Source: Tritrichomonas musculus
Taxonomy: Eukaryota > Parabasalia > Tritrichomonadida > Tritrichomonadidae
Direction of reading: 5' to 3'
Length of the DNA: 64,000 nucleotides
Assembly: GCA_039105265.1 (NCBI GenBank)
Contig: JAPFFF010000023.1
Coordinates: forward strand, 2,294,001-2,358,000
Shown here: in pieces, positions 50,705-60,680 of the stretch
Position numbering within the stretch: position 1 is the first letter of the stretch
How the letters are laid out: each line of letters begins with the position of its first letter
Notes under the pieces: generated by a model
The model's input: only the letters and a program-made list of their open reading frames with translations
What the model was told of the DNA's origin: nothing
Databases searched by the model: none
Translations under genes and position numbers: made by a program

Positions 50705-50743
<39 letters not shown>
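50705..50743. repeat. T39 homopolymer
   Basis: Uninterrupted T tract next to the boundary of the duplicated segment. Confidence 0.9.
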
Positions 50744-50744
<1 letters not shown>

Positions 50745-50759
50745 ACTTTAAAAAAGTTC

Positions 50760-50862
50760 GTTTTTTCCTCGAATTTTAAGAATTATTCAGCAATTTCATA
50801 ATTTATATTTATATAACACATATATGATAGGAATTTAATCTTTTGAATTTGAAAGGAGAACC
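50760..50862. mobile_element. Partial second copy of the TTAA-flanked MITE
   Basis: The complement of 50835-50862 reads GGTTCTCCTTTCAAATTCA-like, then AAGATTAAATTC. This matches the left end of the element at 11581 for about 30 bp. It is followed by TTAA at 50863-50866. The opposite end was not found, so the left boundary given is approximate. Confidence 0.55.
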
Positions 50863-51475
50863 TTAAATATATTGAATTTAATATTTTATAAATATCGATT
50901 GTTTTTTAGAGATAAAAATAGTTTTATGTTTAATTCAATTATTCACTTGAATTTAAATACTCACAATTTTTTCTGAATTAAAAATTTATCGTCGGAAAAC
51001 TTATTCAAATTGGTGACAATTCTTTTTTCTCCTCTCAATTTTCAAAAATATTGTGTGATGGTTACATTTTTTGTCCGTTTATTTTTTTGTAGGAGTGCTA
51101 AAAGTCATATTTCCTCTTTATCAATCTCAAAACAAAATTTATCATCATCTTAGTTATTAATAGATGAAGCTATATTCTTGTTTTTATCCAAAAATTTGAA
51201 TTTTGGAACATTAAATTTGTAAATATCTTTTAATTTTCACAAGATCCAACCATACTTACTCTGACAAAAATTACTTTCATTCCTCACTCTATTAGAATAT
51301 CACGATAAAAAACGAATTTAAAAATTGGCTCACAAAAAGTTTCACTTTTTCAAGTAATATTTGCTATTTTTAAAGGCAAAACTTTAATATATTTTGTTTA
51401 TATTGGTATATTTAGAATTTTCATAAGATGATCCATATGATGCAATAGTTAAATAGGTAATTTATTTTTGGTCAG

Positions 51476-53439
51476 AGGTGCGAGAACTCTCTTTTTTAAA
51501 ATTACAACAAAATTTTGAAATACAATATACATTATAAAATGATAAATATCATATTTTAATTTTGTGATCTTTCTCTCCGTAGTTGCCAAAATATTTATTA
51601 TTTAATTATTTTATAGATTTGAATAAATTAGTATATAAACCATTCAATTTTTTAAAATATAAATATAATATTATTTATGCTATTTTTAGTTATTAAAAAT
51701 TAATTTTTTATTAATTAGGAGCTTTTAATTTTACTTTATTACGGAAGTTCATCTTTTTAATAATCTGAGCCCAATTTTATAGTGAAAATTTAATTTTTCT
51801 TCAAATTCATCATCATCGAAGCCTTCTTTTTCCAAATTGTGATTAATTGTTGAATAGTTTTGTATAAAAAATAATAATGAATCTTCAGTTGAAAGCTTTT
51901 TCATCATTATTTATTAAAATTTCTGAGAGAAAATTTCTGAGAAATCTGGCCAAATATTTTTTTCATAATCATATCTCAAAAATGGCTCTAAGGATAATAA
52001 AAAAAAATTGTAGAATAGTGATTAAATTGTATATTTATTTAAATAAAACTGTTTCACCAAAATTCATAGGGCCATTTTTTAATTATTCATTGTTAAATGT
52101 TAAATCCATTTTATTCGACGAATTTTAAATAAAATCCAGATTTTGATTGAAAATTCTATTTATATTTGCGATCTATTTGAAATAATATAACCAAATTCAT
52201 GCTTTGTTAAAAAATAATCAAAATATGCTAATAATAATTTTTTCATCAAATTCCTTTTCATACAATAATAAATATATATTCATAAATATTTCAATGCAAT
52301 ATTTAGTTTTTGTAAATTTTATTAAGTTTTCTTAAATAGAAATGCTCATTTTCTTTACTTTTTTGTCCATTTTTTAAATTGAGAGGAATAAATCCTAATT
52401 CTCAGAATTTAATAAAATCAATCAAAACATATATTTAATAAAGCTTTATCATTTAATTGAATGGATAGTCAAATATTAAAAACAATTTTGGCCATATATA
52501 AATAGCATTTGTATCTTAAAAACGGTTCTAACGTTTCGTATATAAAAATGTTTATAAGCATTAAATATTACATTTAATATAATAGATAAGTTTTATTGAG
52601 AATGATAGGGCCATTTTTTACATGGGAACTTCAAAAATAAAAAAGCTTTTTATTTGCCAAATTTAGATTTAAATGAGGAATTTCAAGCTTAATAAGAAAT
52701 ATATTGTTGATATAAACCGAAATAATGCATTACATTCCCAATTTATATAAAATTTAATAAAGATATGTTGATTTTAATATTTCGACTGACTCATCCAAAA
52801 CTCAACGAAAATGATTTTTTTGCATAATATATCATGTATCAAATAATATGTAAAATTACTATATGTTCTTTTCAACTTGAAATATCAAATATCTATACTT
52901 TTTTATTAAATTTTGAAAATTGAATGCAATTGAGAGAAATAAATCCTACTTCTCTGAATTTGATTTAAAAAAACTAAAATGGCGTCTCCCGAGCCATTTC
53001 ATTTCATTTAAAAATATAATAATACAAATAAAAAATGCAGTAAAATTATAAGTAGTTATCCCCATAGAAACAAAAAAAAATTGAGATATTTTTAAAATAT
53101 TAGTTTTTTGATTGTGTTTTAAATATATCTCAGCTAAATTAATATAAAATCTTAATTTTATCATTTATAAAGATTTCTGATATAATTAAAAACATTAATA
53201 AGCATCTATCAAACAAAAATAACAATTATTTATTGAATTATTTAGTTTTTTGTTCCCCAAAATAGATATGCATTTTTCAGTATCTATAATGAGGTTCAAG
53301 AAATAAAATATTATTTTTTAATTATTATAAAATAAAGATATATTATATTTATTTTAAATAGTATAAAATATTTAAAATATTATGAGATATTTGAAAAATT
53401 AAAAAACGGTTATTTTTTGTATATTTAGTTCTCGCACCT
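51476..53439. mobile_element. Candidate 1.96-kb element with 13-bp TIR AGGTGCGAGAACT
   Basis: AGGTGCGAGAACT (51476-51488) is perfectly inverted at 53427-53439. The flanks ATTTTTGGTCAG and TTTTTTGGTCCG agree at 10 of 12 positions and may be a long target duplication, as in Mutator-like elements. The interior is AT-rich. It holds two related short blocks near 52378 and 52928 (GAGAGRAATAAATCCTA) and no convincing coding sequence; the 83-codon frame at 51877-52128 has no recognisable features. Confidence 0.5.
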
Positions 53440-53706
53440 TTTTTTGGTCCGTTATTTATCAAACCAAATTTCTTATTTTTGGAAAATAAATATGTAGTTA
53501 TCTTTTAAATATATAAATATTGCTATTTTATATATTTTTTTGTTTTAGAAAAGCTTTCTTAGGCTTATTTTGAACAATTAATTTTGAGAAGAAAAAAAGA
53601 AATTTGACCAAAAAAGCATTGAAAAAGTTAACCAATTCTTAGAAAATTAAAACTTAAAAAAGCAAGAAAAAAGAAAAATTATACATTAAAGCATTATCAA
53701 ATACTA

Positions 53707-53938
53707 GGCTTTAAATGGTCATAGATGACATGCCACTTTTTTCGACAGCTTAACTTTTTCTGTGATAATAAAATGGTATCTTGATTGATTAGGACATTTT
53801 AGATTTTTTGAAATAACGGATTCTTCTCAATTACATCAGCTTTTTCTATGGTGGACATTCTAATGGACATTTCAAATTTCTCAATGAATGAAATGTGATC
53901 TAAAAAATTTGAGCTATGGCGATCAAACAAGGTCAAAT

Positions 53939-53979
<41 letters not shown>

Positions 53980-54017
53980 TTTGCAATATCAATTTCGATT
54001 TTGGTTGATTTCGCAAA

Positions 54018-54048
<31 letters not shown>

Positions 54049-54205
54049 CAATTATTTGACCTTGTTTGATCGACATATCTCAGAAAAATTTTAAAATTTT
54101 TTTATTTTGAGAAAGTGGACATATGTCCAATAACTGGACACGTGGACTTTAAAATATTAATTGATCTGGACATTTTGACATCAAAATGTCCACCTATTTA
54201 AAGCC
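53707..54205. mobile_element. ~499-bp TA-flanked element with internal poly(T)/poly(A) hairpin
   Basis: GGCTTTAAAT at 53707 is mirrored by ATTTAAAGCC ending at 54205. TA lies on each side (53705-53706 and 54206-54207). The ends are rich in TGGACAT/ATGTCCA words. Inside is the large hairpin at 53920-54072. It is non-coding and probably a fold-back or Tc1/mariner-type MITE. Confidence 0.65.
53920..54072. repeat. Long hairpin with T37/A29 arms
   Basis: CGATCAAACAAGGTCAAATAA (first 20 bases and one more) at 53920-53940 is exactly complementary to 54052-54072. The arms continue as T37 (53941-53977) paired with A29 (54020-54048), then AGTTTGC paired with GCAAACT. The loop is about 28 nt (53985-54012). 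The total arm is about 65 bp. Confidence 0.9.
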
Positions 54206-54208
54206 TAG

Positions 54209-54844
54209 ATCAAATATAAATTTTTATTAAATGTTTATTATATATTCAACTAAAAAGAGAGATTTAAGATAAATCTCAAAAAAATGAAATATGCATGCCA
54301 AAAGGAACTTCAAATTCAGCATTATATGCTTAAATAGTGATCGTAAACCTAAAAACTTTTTAATATTTGTATATTCCGTCGGTAATCGGTAGGATTTGGT
54401 TTCGCTAATCTGTCTATATCTCGATTTTTTGGGCTTTGCTGAGTCGTCTATCGATATTCCGATTGCTCTTTTGATGATTTTTTGTTGATTTATGTATAAA
54501 TCTGGCTGAAATAAGGAGACTGGAAATTTAGGAATCTATTCGACCAAATAAAAAGTGCCAATTATTTGATAGTAAATCAATAGAAAATCATTATAACAAT
54601 ACGAAAATTAATTCAAAAAGTTATTTTTATTGAAAAAAAATGAGATATTTCAAAGATGTGAATTCTTTTTTGAATTGCTTAATTAAAAGTGGTTTTTTCC
54701 TGAAAAGTTAAGTGACAGAGGTCTCTTCTGCAATTTTAGACGGAAGTTTATAAATATGGGTATTATTCAATTTTTTTGCTTTCTCACAAATATGGTCAAA
54801 TACTATTTCACCTTGATAGGGAATAAGTAAAAAAACAAATAAAT
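54209..54844. other. Intergenic upstream of the clathrin-kinase gene
   Basis: AT-rich with a slightly more GC-rich patch near 54370-54480 (TCGGTAATCGGTAGGATTTG). No gene seen. The promoter of the downstream gene should lie at its right end. Confidence 0.5.
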
Positions 54845-57800
54845 ATGACTAATCCTTATATTTCTAAGAAAATTTTAACATTCGACCAAATAGGAGTCAG
54901 TTGTCAAGGTTCTTTTCTTGAAAACACATCTCTTACTCAAGACAAATACCTTTTTATTCGTTCCCTTTCACCAGAAAAAGACTTTAAAACAGTAATTATA
55001 GATTTTCAAAATAACGATGTCATAAAAAATGTGATGAATCCTGATATAGCAGTTATGAATCCAACTCGTTGCATTATTGCTGGATACAAAAATTATCAAT
55101 TCAAATCAGAAATATTAATTATTAATGTACCAGATTTTTTAACAATTAATAAATTTACTTTACTAAATCTTCAATTCGCAAAATACATGAAATGGATTGA
55201 TGGATATACACTCTCTTTTATAACTGATGATTCAGTTTTTCATTGGTTTCCATTTTTACCAAATTCAAAACCATTTTTAGTTTTTAAATTACACTCACAA
55301 ATTAAACCAAACAGTATAATAAATTATTCAATTTCTCACGATAAAGAATGGTGTGCTGTTACAAGCAAAAATTGGAAAGTTCAGCTTTATTCTTGTTTGA
55401 GTAAAAAATCAAAAATTTTTGATTCAAATTCAGCTGCATTTATAAAAGATGGTTTATCAACGAAATTTGCATATATATTAAAAAATGATAATCCATTCGA
55501 AAATTCAGTTACTTTACATATAAGTCAACTTAATTCATCATCTGATGACCTTTCTTTAGAAAATAAGTCGGTTAGACTTCCAGGTTTAGATCCATTAGAT
55601 TTATCTCAATTTGATTATGAAATTATTATTATTTCACCTCATTTTAGCACTATATTTGTTCTGAATCAGTTTGGTGTTTTATACTGTGTTGAAATTGAAA
55701 CATTATTTGTGTATATTAGTAAAGAAAAAACATTTAGTCGGCCTGTCCATGCAGCACTAACAAATGATGGAAATGTTATTACTCTTACAGACCATGGAGA
55801 AGTAATAAAATATATTTTAGATGAAGATAAAATTGTTGATTATATTTCAAAAGGAAATAAAAAAGCAGCAAATTTTGTTGCTAATGCAATAAAAAGCAAA
55901 AATTTGATTAAATTTGATCAAATGTTACAAATCGGAAACTTTTCTGAAGCTGCTCGATTTGCTGTTAATTCCGCTGAAGATCCAATTCGTAATCAAGAAA
56001 CAATTGAAAGAATTCGTAATATTCCTAATATAACCGGAGAACCAATACCACCACTTATTCAATACTTCGATTCAATTCTTAAAATTTCAAGATTAAATGA
56101 AATTGAATCAATTGAATTTTGTAAGATTTTGATTTCACAAAATAACATGAATTTGATTGAAAGTTTGATGAAAGAAGACAAATTTACATATACTGAGAAA
56201 CTTGGTGATCTTTTTATAAACAACAAAAAAATTGCTCTATCGATTTATCAAAGTGTTAATATTCCATTCAAAATTGTAGTTCTATATGTTGAATTAGAAA
56301 TGTATAATAAAATACAAACTTATTGTCAATGGTTTTCTTATAAACCAGATTGGATCCAAGTTGTAACATTTGTAGCTTACCAAGATCCAGACAAAATCAT
56401 GTCACTTGTTACTTATATTGCTAACAAAGGCTATCCACTAACTGATCCACAAAAACTTGCACGAGTTCTTGTTCAACTCAATCTTAAAAAGCAAGCAGCG
56501 TCATTCCTCACTGATGTTTTAACGACGGATAAAGAAGATGATTCAATACTTCAGACATGTCTTTTGGAAATATATCTAGAAATTTCACCTAATTTAGCTA
56601 AAGATCTATTCACACGCAATTGTTTCTCATATTATGATTATAAACGTATATCTTCCATCTGTATTGAAAAACAATCACAAGAAATTTGGTCATCTGTTAT
56701 TTTACCAAATAATAAAAATTCGAAGCATGTGGTTGATGCTATCATTTCGATAATTTGTGATTATCCAGACCAAATTTTTCAAACTGTTAAATTTTTCATT
56801 GACGCTCAAATTCCATCATATCTTTTAAATATTGTAGAAAAAACGGTATTCGAATTTCCGCCATTTCAGCACAATACATCACTCCAAAATTTGCTGATTT
56901 GTACTGCAATTAAATCTGAAAGAGAGCGTGTTATGAAATATGTTACACAATTTAATGATTACACATCTGATAAAATATCTCAATTGCTTATTGAATCTAA
57001 TCTTTTCGATGAAGCAATCGCTGTATATAAAAAGTTTGGTCAAAATATAGAAGCTGTACAAATAATGATTAATAATAAAAATGATATAAAACAAGCAGCT
57101 GATTTTGCTCGAATTTGTGACGATCCAAATATTTGGGATTTAGTTAATAAAGCACAAAAAAACAGTAATACTAAAACTCCATCAGTTGTAGGTCCATTGA
57201 AAATTCATGATCCACAAAAAATCGAGCAAAACATTCTTCAATATTTCATTGATATTGTTGAAAACAAAAAATTGAATGATGGTCAATTACTTGACATTTT
57301 CAAATCCACTATTATTGAAAATAAGCTCAAACTTATTGAAAAGTGGAATGTATCAAACTCAAAGCCACAAGATCTTTCTGACTCTCAAAATTCTTTTAAA
57401 ATCCTTGATATAAATGATATTCAAAATTTGATCAAAATCGAGTCGATAGGTCGAGGCGCCACATCTGAAGTATTCAAAATTTCGAATGGTCAATTTTTGG
57501 CCATGAAAGTTCTTTCTCTTGAAGATGATGAAGAAAGTTCAGAATCGTCTTCTTTTGCTAAAATGAAAAGATTAATTCAAGAATACGAGTTATTAAGCAT
57601 GCTCAATCATCCAAACATTATTAAGACGTTTGGAGTTTTTTTGGGCGATGAATCAAATCCACCTTCTATCATTATAGAATATTGTCCGACAAATTTGAAG
57701 AAAAATGTGAAAAAATTGACTAATGTTGAACGTGTTGTTATCATTTATCAAATAAGTAAAGCAATGAAAAAAGTTCATTCGATGAACATTATTCATCGTG

Positions 57801-58258
57801 ATTTAAAGCCTGAAAATATTTTGCTTGACGATCAAAATCAAGTAAAGCTTAGTGACTTTGGTTTATCGAAATTAATGGATTCACAAACACAGTCGCAAAC
57901 TCAAATGAGTTTTGTTGGAACGATGAATTTCATTGCACCTGAAATCCTTCTTCAAAATGAAAAATATGATTCGAAAGTTGATGTTTTTTCTTTCGGAGTT
58001 ATTGTTTATTTCATTTTGTCAAATGGAAAATTACCAGCAATGAAGATGCTTGATATATCAAAGGGAATAAAAGCAGAGATTCCAACAAATATCAATGATT
58101 TTTCACGTAAATTGATTTCAAAATGTTGGAATTTTAATCCATTTGAACGTCCATCATTCGATGATATTTGTAATGAAATTATTAAAAACAAATTTCAATT
58201 GATTAACGGAATAGATGAAAATGATCCACTCATACAAATACAAATGCAAACAAAATAA
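54845..58258 (+). CDS. Clathrin heavy chain-like protein fused to a protein kinase
   Basis: A 1,137-residue single frame from the ATG at 54845. Residues 1-330 match the clathrin terminal-domain propeller (FDQIGVS near the start, IAVMNPTRCIIAG, ITDDSVFHWFPF). Residues 330-610 follow the linker and ankle in clathrin order (LIQYFDSIL, LKKQAASFLTDVL, LQTCLLEIYLEISP, YYDYKRIS). At about 613 it jumps: IEKQSQEIWSSVILP and LQNLLICTAIKSERERVM, NLFDEAIAVYKKF, DFARICDDPNIWD match clathrin far downstream. From memory of human clathrin about 360 residues are skipped, and the proximal leg and trimerisation domain are absent. After a linker, a complete kinase occupies about 860-1125: IGRGATSEVF, AMKVL, IIHRDLKPENILL, DFGLS, APEILL. 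All catalytic residues are present. Confidence 0.88.
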   Translation: MTNPYISKKILTFDQIGVSCQGSFLENTSLTQDKYLFIRSLSPEKDFKTVIIDFQNNDVIKNVMNPDIAVMNPTRCIIAGYKNYQFKSEILIINVPDFLTINKFTLLNLQFAKYMKWIDGYTLSFITDDSVFHWFPFLPNSKPFLVFKLHSQIKPNSIINYSISHDKEWCAVTSKNWKVQLYSCLSKKSKIFDSNSAAFIKDGLSTKFAYILKNDNPFENSVTLHISQLNSSSDDLSLENKSVRLPGLDPLDLSQFDYEIIIISPHFSTIFVLNQFGVLYCVEIETLFVYISKEKTFSRPVHAALTNDGNVITLTDHGEVIKYILDEDKIVDYISKGNKKAANFVANAIKSKNLIKFDQMLQIGNFSEAARFAVNSAEDPIRNQETIERIRNIPNITGEPIPPLIQYFDSILKISRLNEIESIEFCKILISQNNMNLIESLMKEDKFTYTEKLGDLFINNKKIALSIYQSVNIPFKIVVLYVELEMYNKIQTYCQWFSYKPDWIQVVTFVAYQDPDKIMSLVTYIANKGYPLTDPQKLARVLVQLNLKKQAASFLTDVLTTDKEDDSILQTCLLEIYLEISPNLAKDLFTRNCFSYYDYKRISSICIEKQSQEIWSSVILPNNKNSKHVVDAIISIICDYPDQIFQTVKFFIDAQIPSYLLNIVEKTVFEFPPFQHNTSLQNLLICTAIKSERERVMKYVTQFNDYTSDKISQLLIESNLFDEAIAVYKKFGQNIEAVQIMINNKNDIKQAADFARICDDPNIWDLVNKAQKNSNTKTPSVVGPLKIHDPQKIEQNILQYFIDIVENKKLNDGQLLDIFKSTIIENKLKLIEKWNVSNSKPQDLSDSQNSFKILDINDIQNLIKIESIGRGATSEVFKISNGQFLAMKVLSLEDDEESSESSSFAKMKRLIQEYELLSMLNHPNIIKTFGVFLGDESNPPSIIIEYCPTNLKKNVKKLTNVERVVIIYQISKAMKKVHSMNIIHRDLKPENILLDDQNQVKLSDFGLSKLMDSQTQSQTQMSFVGTMNFIAPEILLQNEKYDSKVDVFSFGVIVYFILSNGKLPAMKMLDISKGIKAEIPTNINDFSRKLISKCWNFNPFERPSFDDICNEIIKNKFQLINGIDENDPLIQIQMQTK

Positions 58259-58480
58259 AAGTCCATTACCAATTTTGTTGATGAAAGATGAAAAAATGAT
58301 TTTTAGCTTTTAGCTCGTGGATTAATTAAAAATCTACAATTATCTCAAAAGATTTGATATTAAAAAAACCCTAATAAAACAATCAATAGAAAAATTAATT
58401 TTGAATTATTATTTTATTAATAGAAATTAATTTAATTTTAAATTAGCAAAATATGTTATACTTTAATACATTATTTAAAA
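58259..58480. other. Intergenic spacer
   Basis: AT-rich; nothing recognised. The preceding gene ends in a TAAA context. Confidence 0.5.
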
Positions 58481-59310
58481 TCAGCTTTGAAATCCTTCAT
58501 AAAATTTCTCATTTATGTTCATTGACAAATTTTCATTGATATTAGACGAAAATTGACAAGACATTTCTTTTAAGTTGATTATTTCTGTATTTATGTAAAC
58601 ATAGTCAGCATCTCTATAATATTTTTACAATTTTTCAGTATCTGGTGAATTCAAAAACAAGCTTTGCAATTTATAATACGTTCCAAATTTTTCACGAATG
58701 AAAGTTGCTACACTTTTTGTATTGATATTATGTTTTATTAATTCATCATCAATAATTTTTAGATTTATAAGTCCGTTATCTTTAATCAATATTAAAAAGA
58801 ATAGATTTAATGATGGCAGAAATTTTAGAGAAGATTTAATTAAATATTTGATCGACTCATTATGATCTTTACCTGGTTGTTCTTCTTCATCAAATAATAA
58901 ATTAGCCAAATTAAACATTGATAAATAATCGTTTTTTTTTTTTTTTTATTTTTTTTTTTTTTGATAAATGGCTTCCTTGAAATACTCTTTTGCCAGGAAA
59001 ACATTTTTATTAATATCAACTCCATTTTTATAAATTACTCCGAGATTATTCTTTGCGAATTGATTATTAAAATTTACTTTTTGAATATCCCGTTTAACAT
59101 ATTTTCCTTCAAAATAAATATCACCAAGAAGCAATTGAGCTGCTCTAAATTCTTCTTTTGCTGATAATTCCAAATACAGCTGCTTTGGAAAAGTAAAACA
59201 ATGCTTTATTCATATCTTGTGAGATAAATTTACTTTTATAGTAGATGAATCCAAGATTATTTTGCGCCACTGGAGATCCTTTATTAGCAGCTAAATATTG
59301 ATACAAGAAA
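58481..59310 (-). pseudogene. Broken Sel1-repeat gene
   Basis: On the minus strand, Sel1 units are readable from about 59308 (LAANKGSPVAQNNLGFIYY) through FRAAQLLLGDIYFEGKYV and FAKNNLGVIYKNGVDINKNV to a C-terminal region ending EKFYEGFQS before TGA at 58481. It is broken by a frame change near 59170, a poly-A run inside the coding region (58932-58962), and a TAA near 58628. The C-terminus resembles that of the Sel1 gene at 13440-15158. At 59311 it is cut by the duplicated acyltransferase piece. Confidence 0.8.
58932..58962. repeat. T16-A-T14 tract inside a coding relic
   Basis: A near-pure T run (A run on the coding strand) interrupts the Sel1 pseudogene between AIYQ and NDYLSMFNLANL, in different frames on either side. 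Confidence 0.85.
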
Positions 59311-59502
59311 TGAATGCAATTGTCGTTAATCGGTCTGTTATTGGCGAGGTGTGAAATCGTTCAATCCAATGACATGCTTCTCGACATTCTTGTATCCACA
59401 TTGGTAATTTGATAATACTATCATTAATCGATTCTTCTGATGCAATCGAATAGTGATTATTGTCCACTTTTAAACGTAGTCCGAAAAGTATTTTTTGAAA
59501 AT
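59311..59502 (-). pseudogene. Duplicated fragment of the acyltransferase gene
   Basis: 192 bp nearly identical (about two differences seen) to 50053-50244, in the same orientation. The fragment covers roughly codons 37-100 of the acyltransferase. It has no promoter or start. A further ~19-bp piece of the same region (CGGTCTGTTATTGGCGAGG) recurs at 59582-59600. Confidence 0.9.
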
Positions 59503-59732
59503 TTCAATAAGCTCATATAAAAAGTTCGTATTTTTTTAAAAAATTTATGATTTTTTCCTTACCTTTTTTATTCATATTTTTCGGTCTGTTATTGGCGAGG
59601 ATGATTGATCGTTTTTAATTCAATTTTTGAATTATATTTTGGTTGATAATCGACATGGTTAAATATTAAACCATCTTAAACGGTTATCCTGGAATAAAAT
59701 AAACATCCTGGAAATAAATAACAAACGTTAAT

Positions 59733-59733
<1 letters not shown>

Positions 59734-59782
<49 letters not shown>
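59734..59782. repeat. T49 homopolymer
   Basis: Longest homopolymer in the window, ending exactly where the second duplicated segment begins. Confidence 0.9.
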
Positions 59783-60001
59783 CCATTTATTATTGATCTA
59801 GAAGCTTTTTTCAATTTATTTTCAATTCATAAAAATATTTTATTCTATTCAATTTTTTCAATATCCATTCAATAAATTTCATAAACCTCATTCAAATAAT
59901 ACTCCATGTTTATCATTAGTTATCAATATATATTATTATATAAGCTAAGGATGTCAAATTCAAAATCAGCATGATAATAAGCCCAATTTGGAGGAGGATC
60001 T
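59782..60001. repeat. Copy of 50452-50668
   Basis: Nearly identical duplicate of the acyltransferase upstream region. The ~207 bp that lie between the two pieces in the donor are replaced here by 279 unrelated bases ending in T49. Confidence 0.9.
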
Positions 60002-60223
60002 TTTAAGAAAGGTTTATTTATTTGGATTTTATTTTTCTTTAATTGTCTATTTTTCATTACAAGAGTTAAAATAATTAAACTTTCTTTAAAATTTGAACTT
60101 GTTTGACTCGGGTTCAATGACCATTTTAATTTTACCCGCCAATTTTCCTGTAAACTACAAAGCTTTTATGCATAAAAAGATGAGTATATATGGTTCAAGA
60201 TTTCAGCAGGAACAGCTGACCAT
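60002..60223. other. Spacer between the duplication and the transposase relic
   Basis: Nothing recognised; may include the 3' flank of the Tc1-like element. Confidence 0.4.
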
Positions 60224-60450
60224 TCAATTATTTAAATAATTGATCGGCATCATCAAAATTCTGGCCTGCGACAGTTTCTTTATATATATCCAGTCTTTTT
60301 CAATTGGTAATAAGTCTGGAGAGTAGGCAGGGGGGATTAAGTAATGAGGCACGTTTTGCAATGCATAAAACATTGATTCATAGGCAGAATGTGGCGTCGC
60401 CAGGTCCTGCTGCCACATCGATTGGTTGCCAAATATACTTATTAAATTTA

Positions 60451-60484
<34 letters not shown>

Positions 60485-60680
60485 GCTTCTTGATAAGTAG
60501 CTTTGTTTACATTTTCAGAAAATTTAATAAATTGTGTTCTGTATCCACAGGAGCCAATCCCACCACAGACCATTATAGATGTTTCCTTTTTATCTTTTTC
60601 ATTAAAAGATTGGGTTTGGTAAAGGCCTCTTTTTCTCCATATTCCTCTGTTATTAAGATTCACAAAGATATTAGATCACT
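60224..60680 (-). mobile_element. Broken Tc1/mariner-type transposase
   Basis: The minus strand reads ETSIMVCGGIGSCGYRTQF and NVNKATYQEALK. After a poly-A run (complement of 60453-60480) it resumes in another frame as MWQQDLATPHSAYESM and IPPAYSPDLLPIEKDWIYIKK. The order V-x-G, Q-Q-D-x-A-x-x-H-x-A, Y-S-P-D-L-x-P-I-E is that of Tc1-like catalytic cores. Only the C-terminal two thirds remain. The homopolymer interrupts it between the second and third conserved blocks. No inverted ends were found. Confidence 0.82.
60453..60480. repeat. T28 homopolymer inside the transposase relic
   Basis: Uninterrupted T run; flanking sequence on both sides belongs to the same former coding region. Confidence 0.9.

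Larger units (their letters stand above)
50669..51463. other. Intergenic with T39 tract and a TTAA-MITE end
   Basis: AT-rich. Contains the T39 tract at 50705-50743, and the right end of a TTAA-type MITE at 50862. Confidence 0.55.

Noticed and set aside
51877-52128. 83-codon ATG frame in the 1.96-kb element
   Set aside because: Generic Lys/Phe/Ile composition of AT-rich DNA; no motif and no homologue recognised.
53888-54094. 68-codon frame with Phe and Lys runs
   Set aside because: It is a reading of the T37/A29 hairpin.
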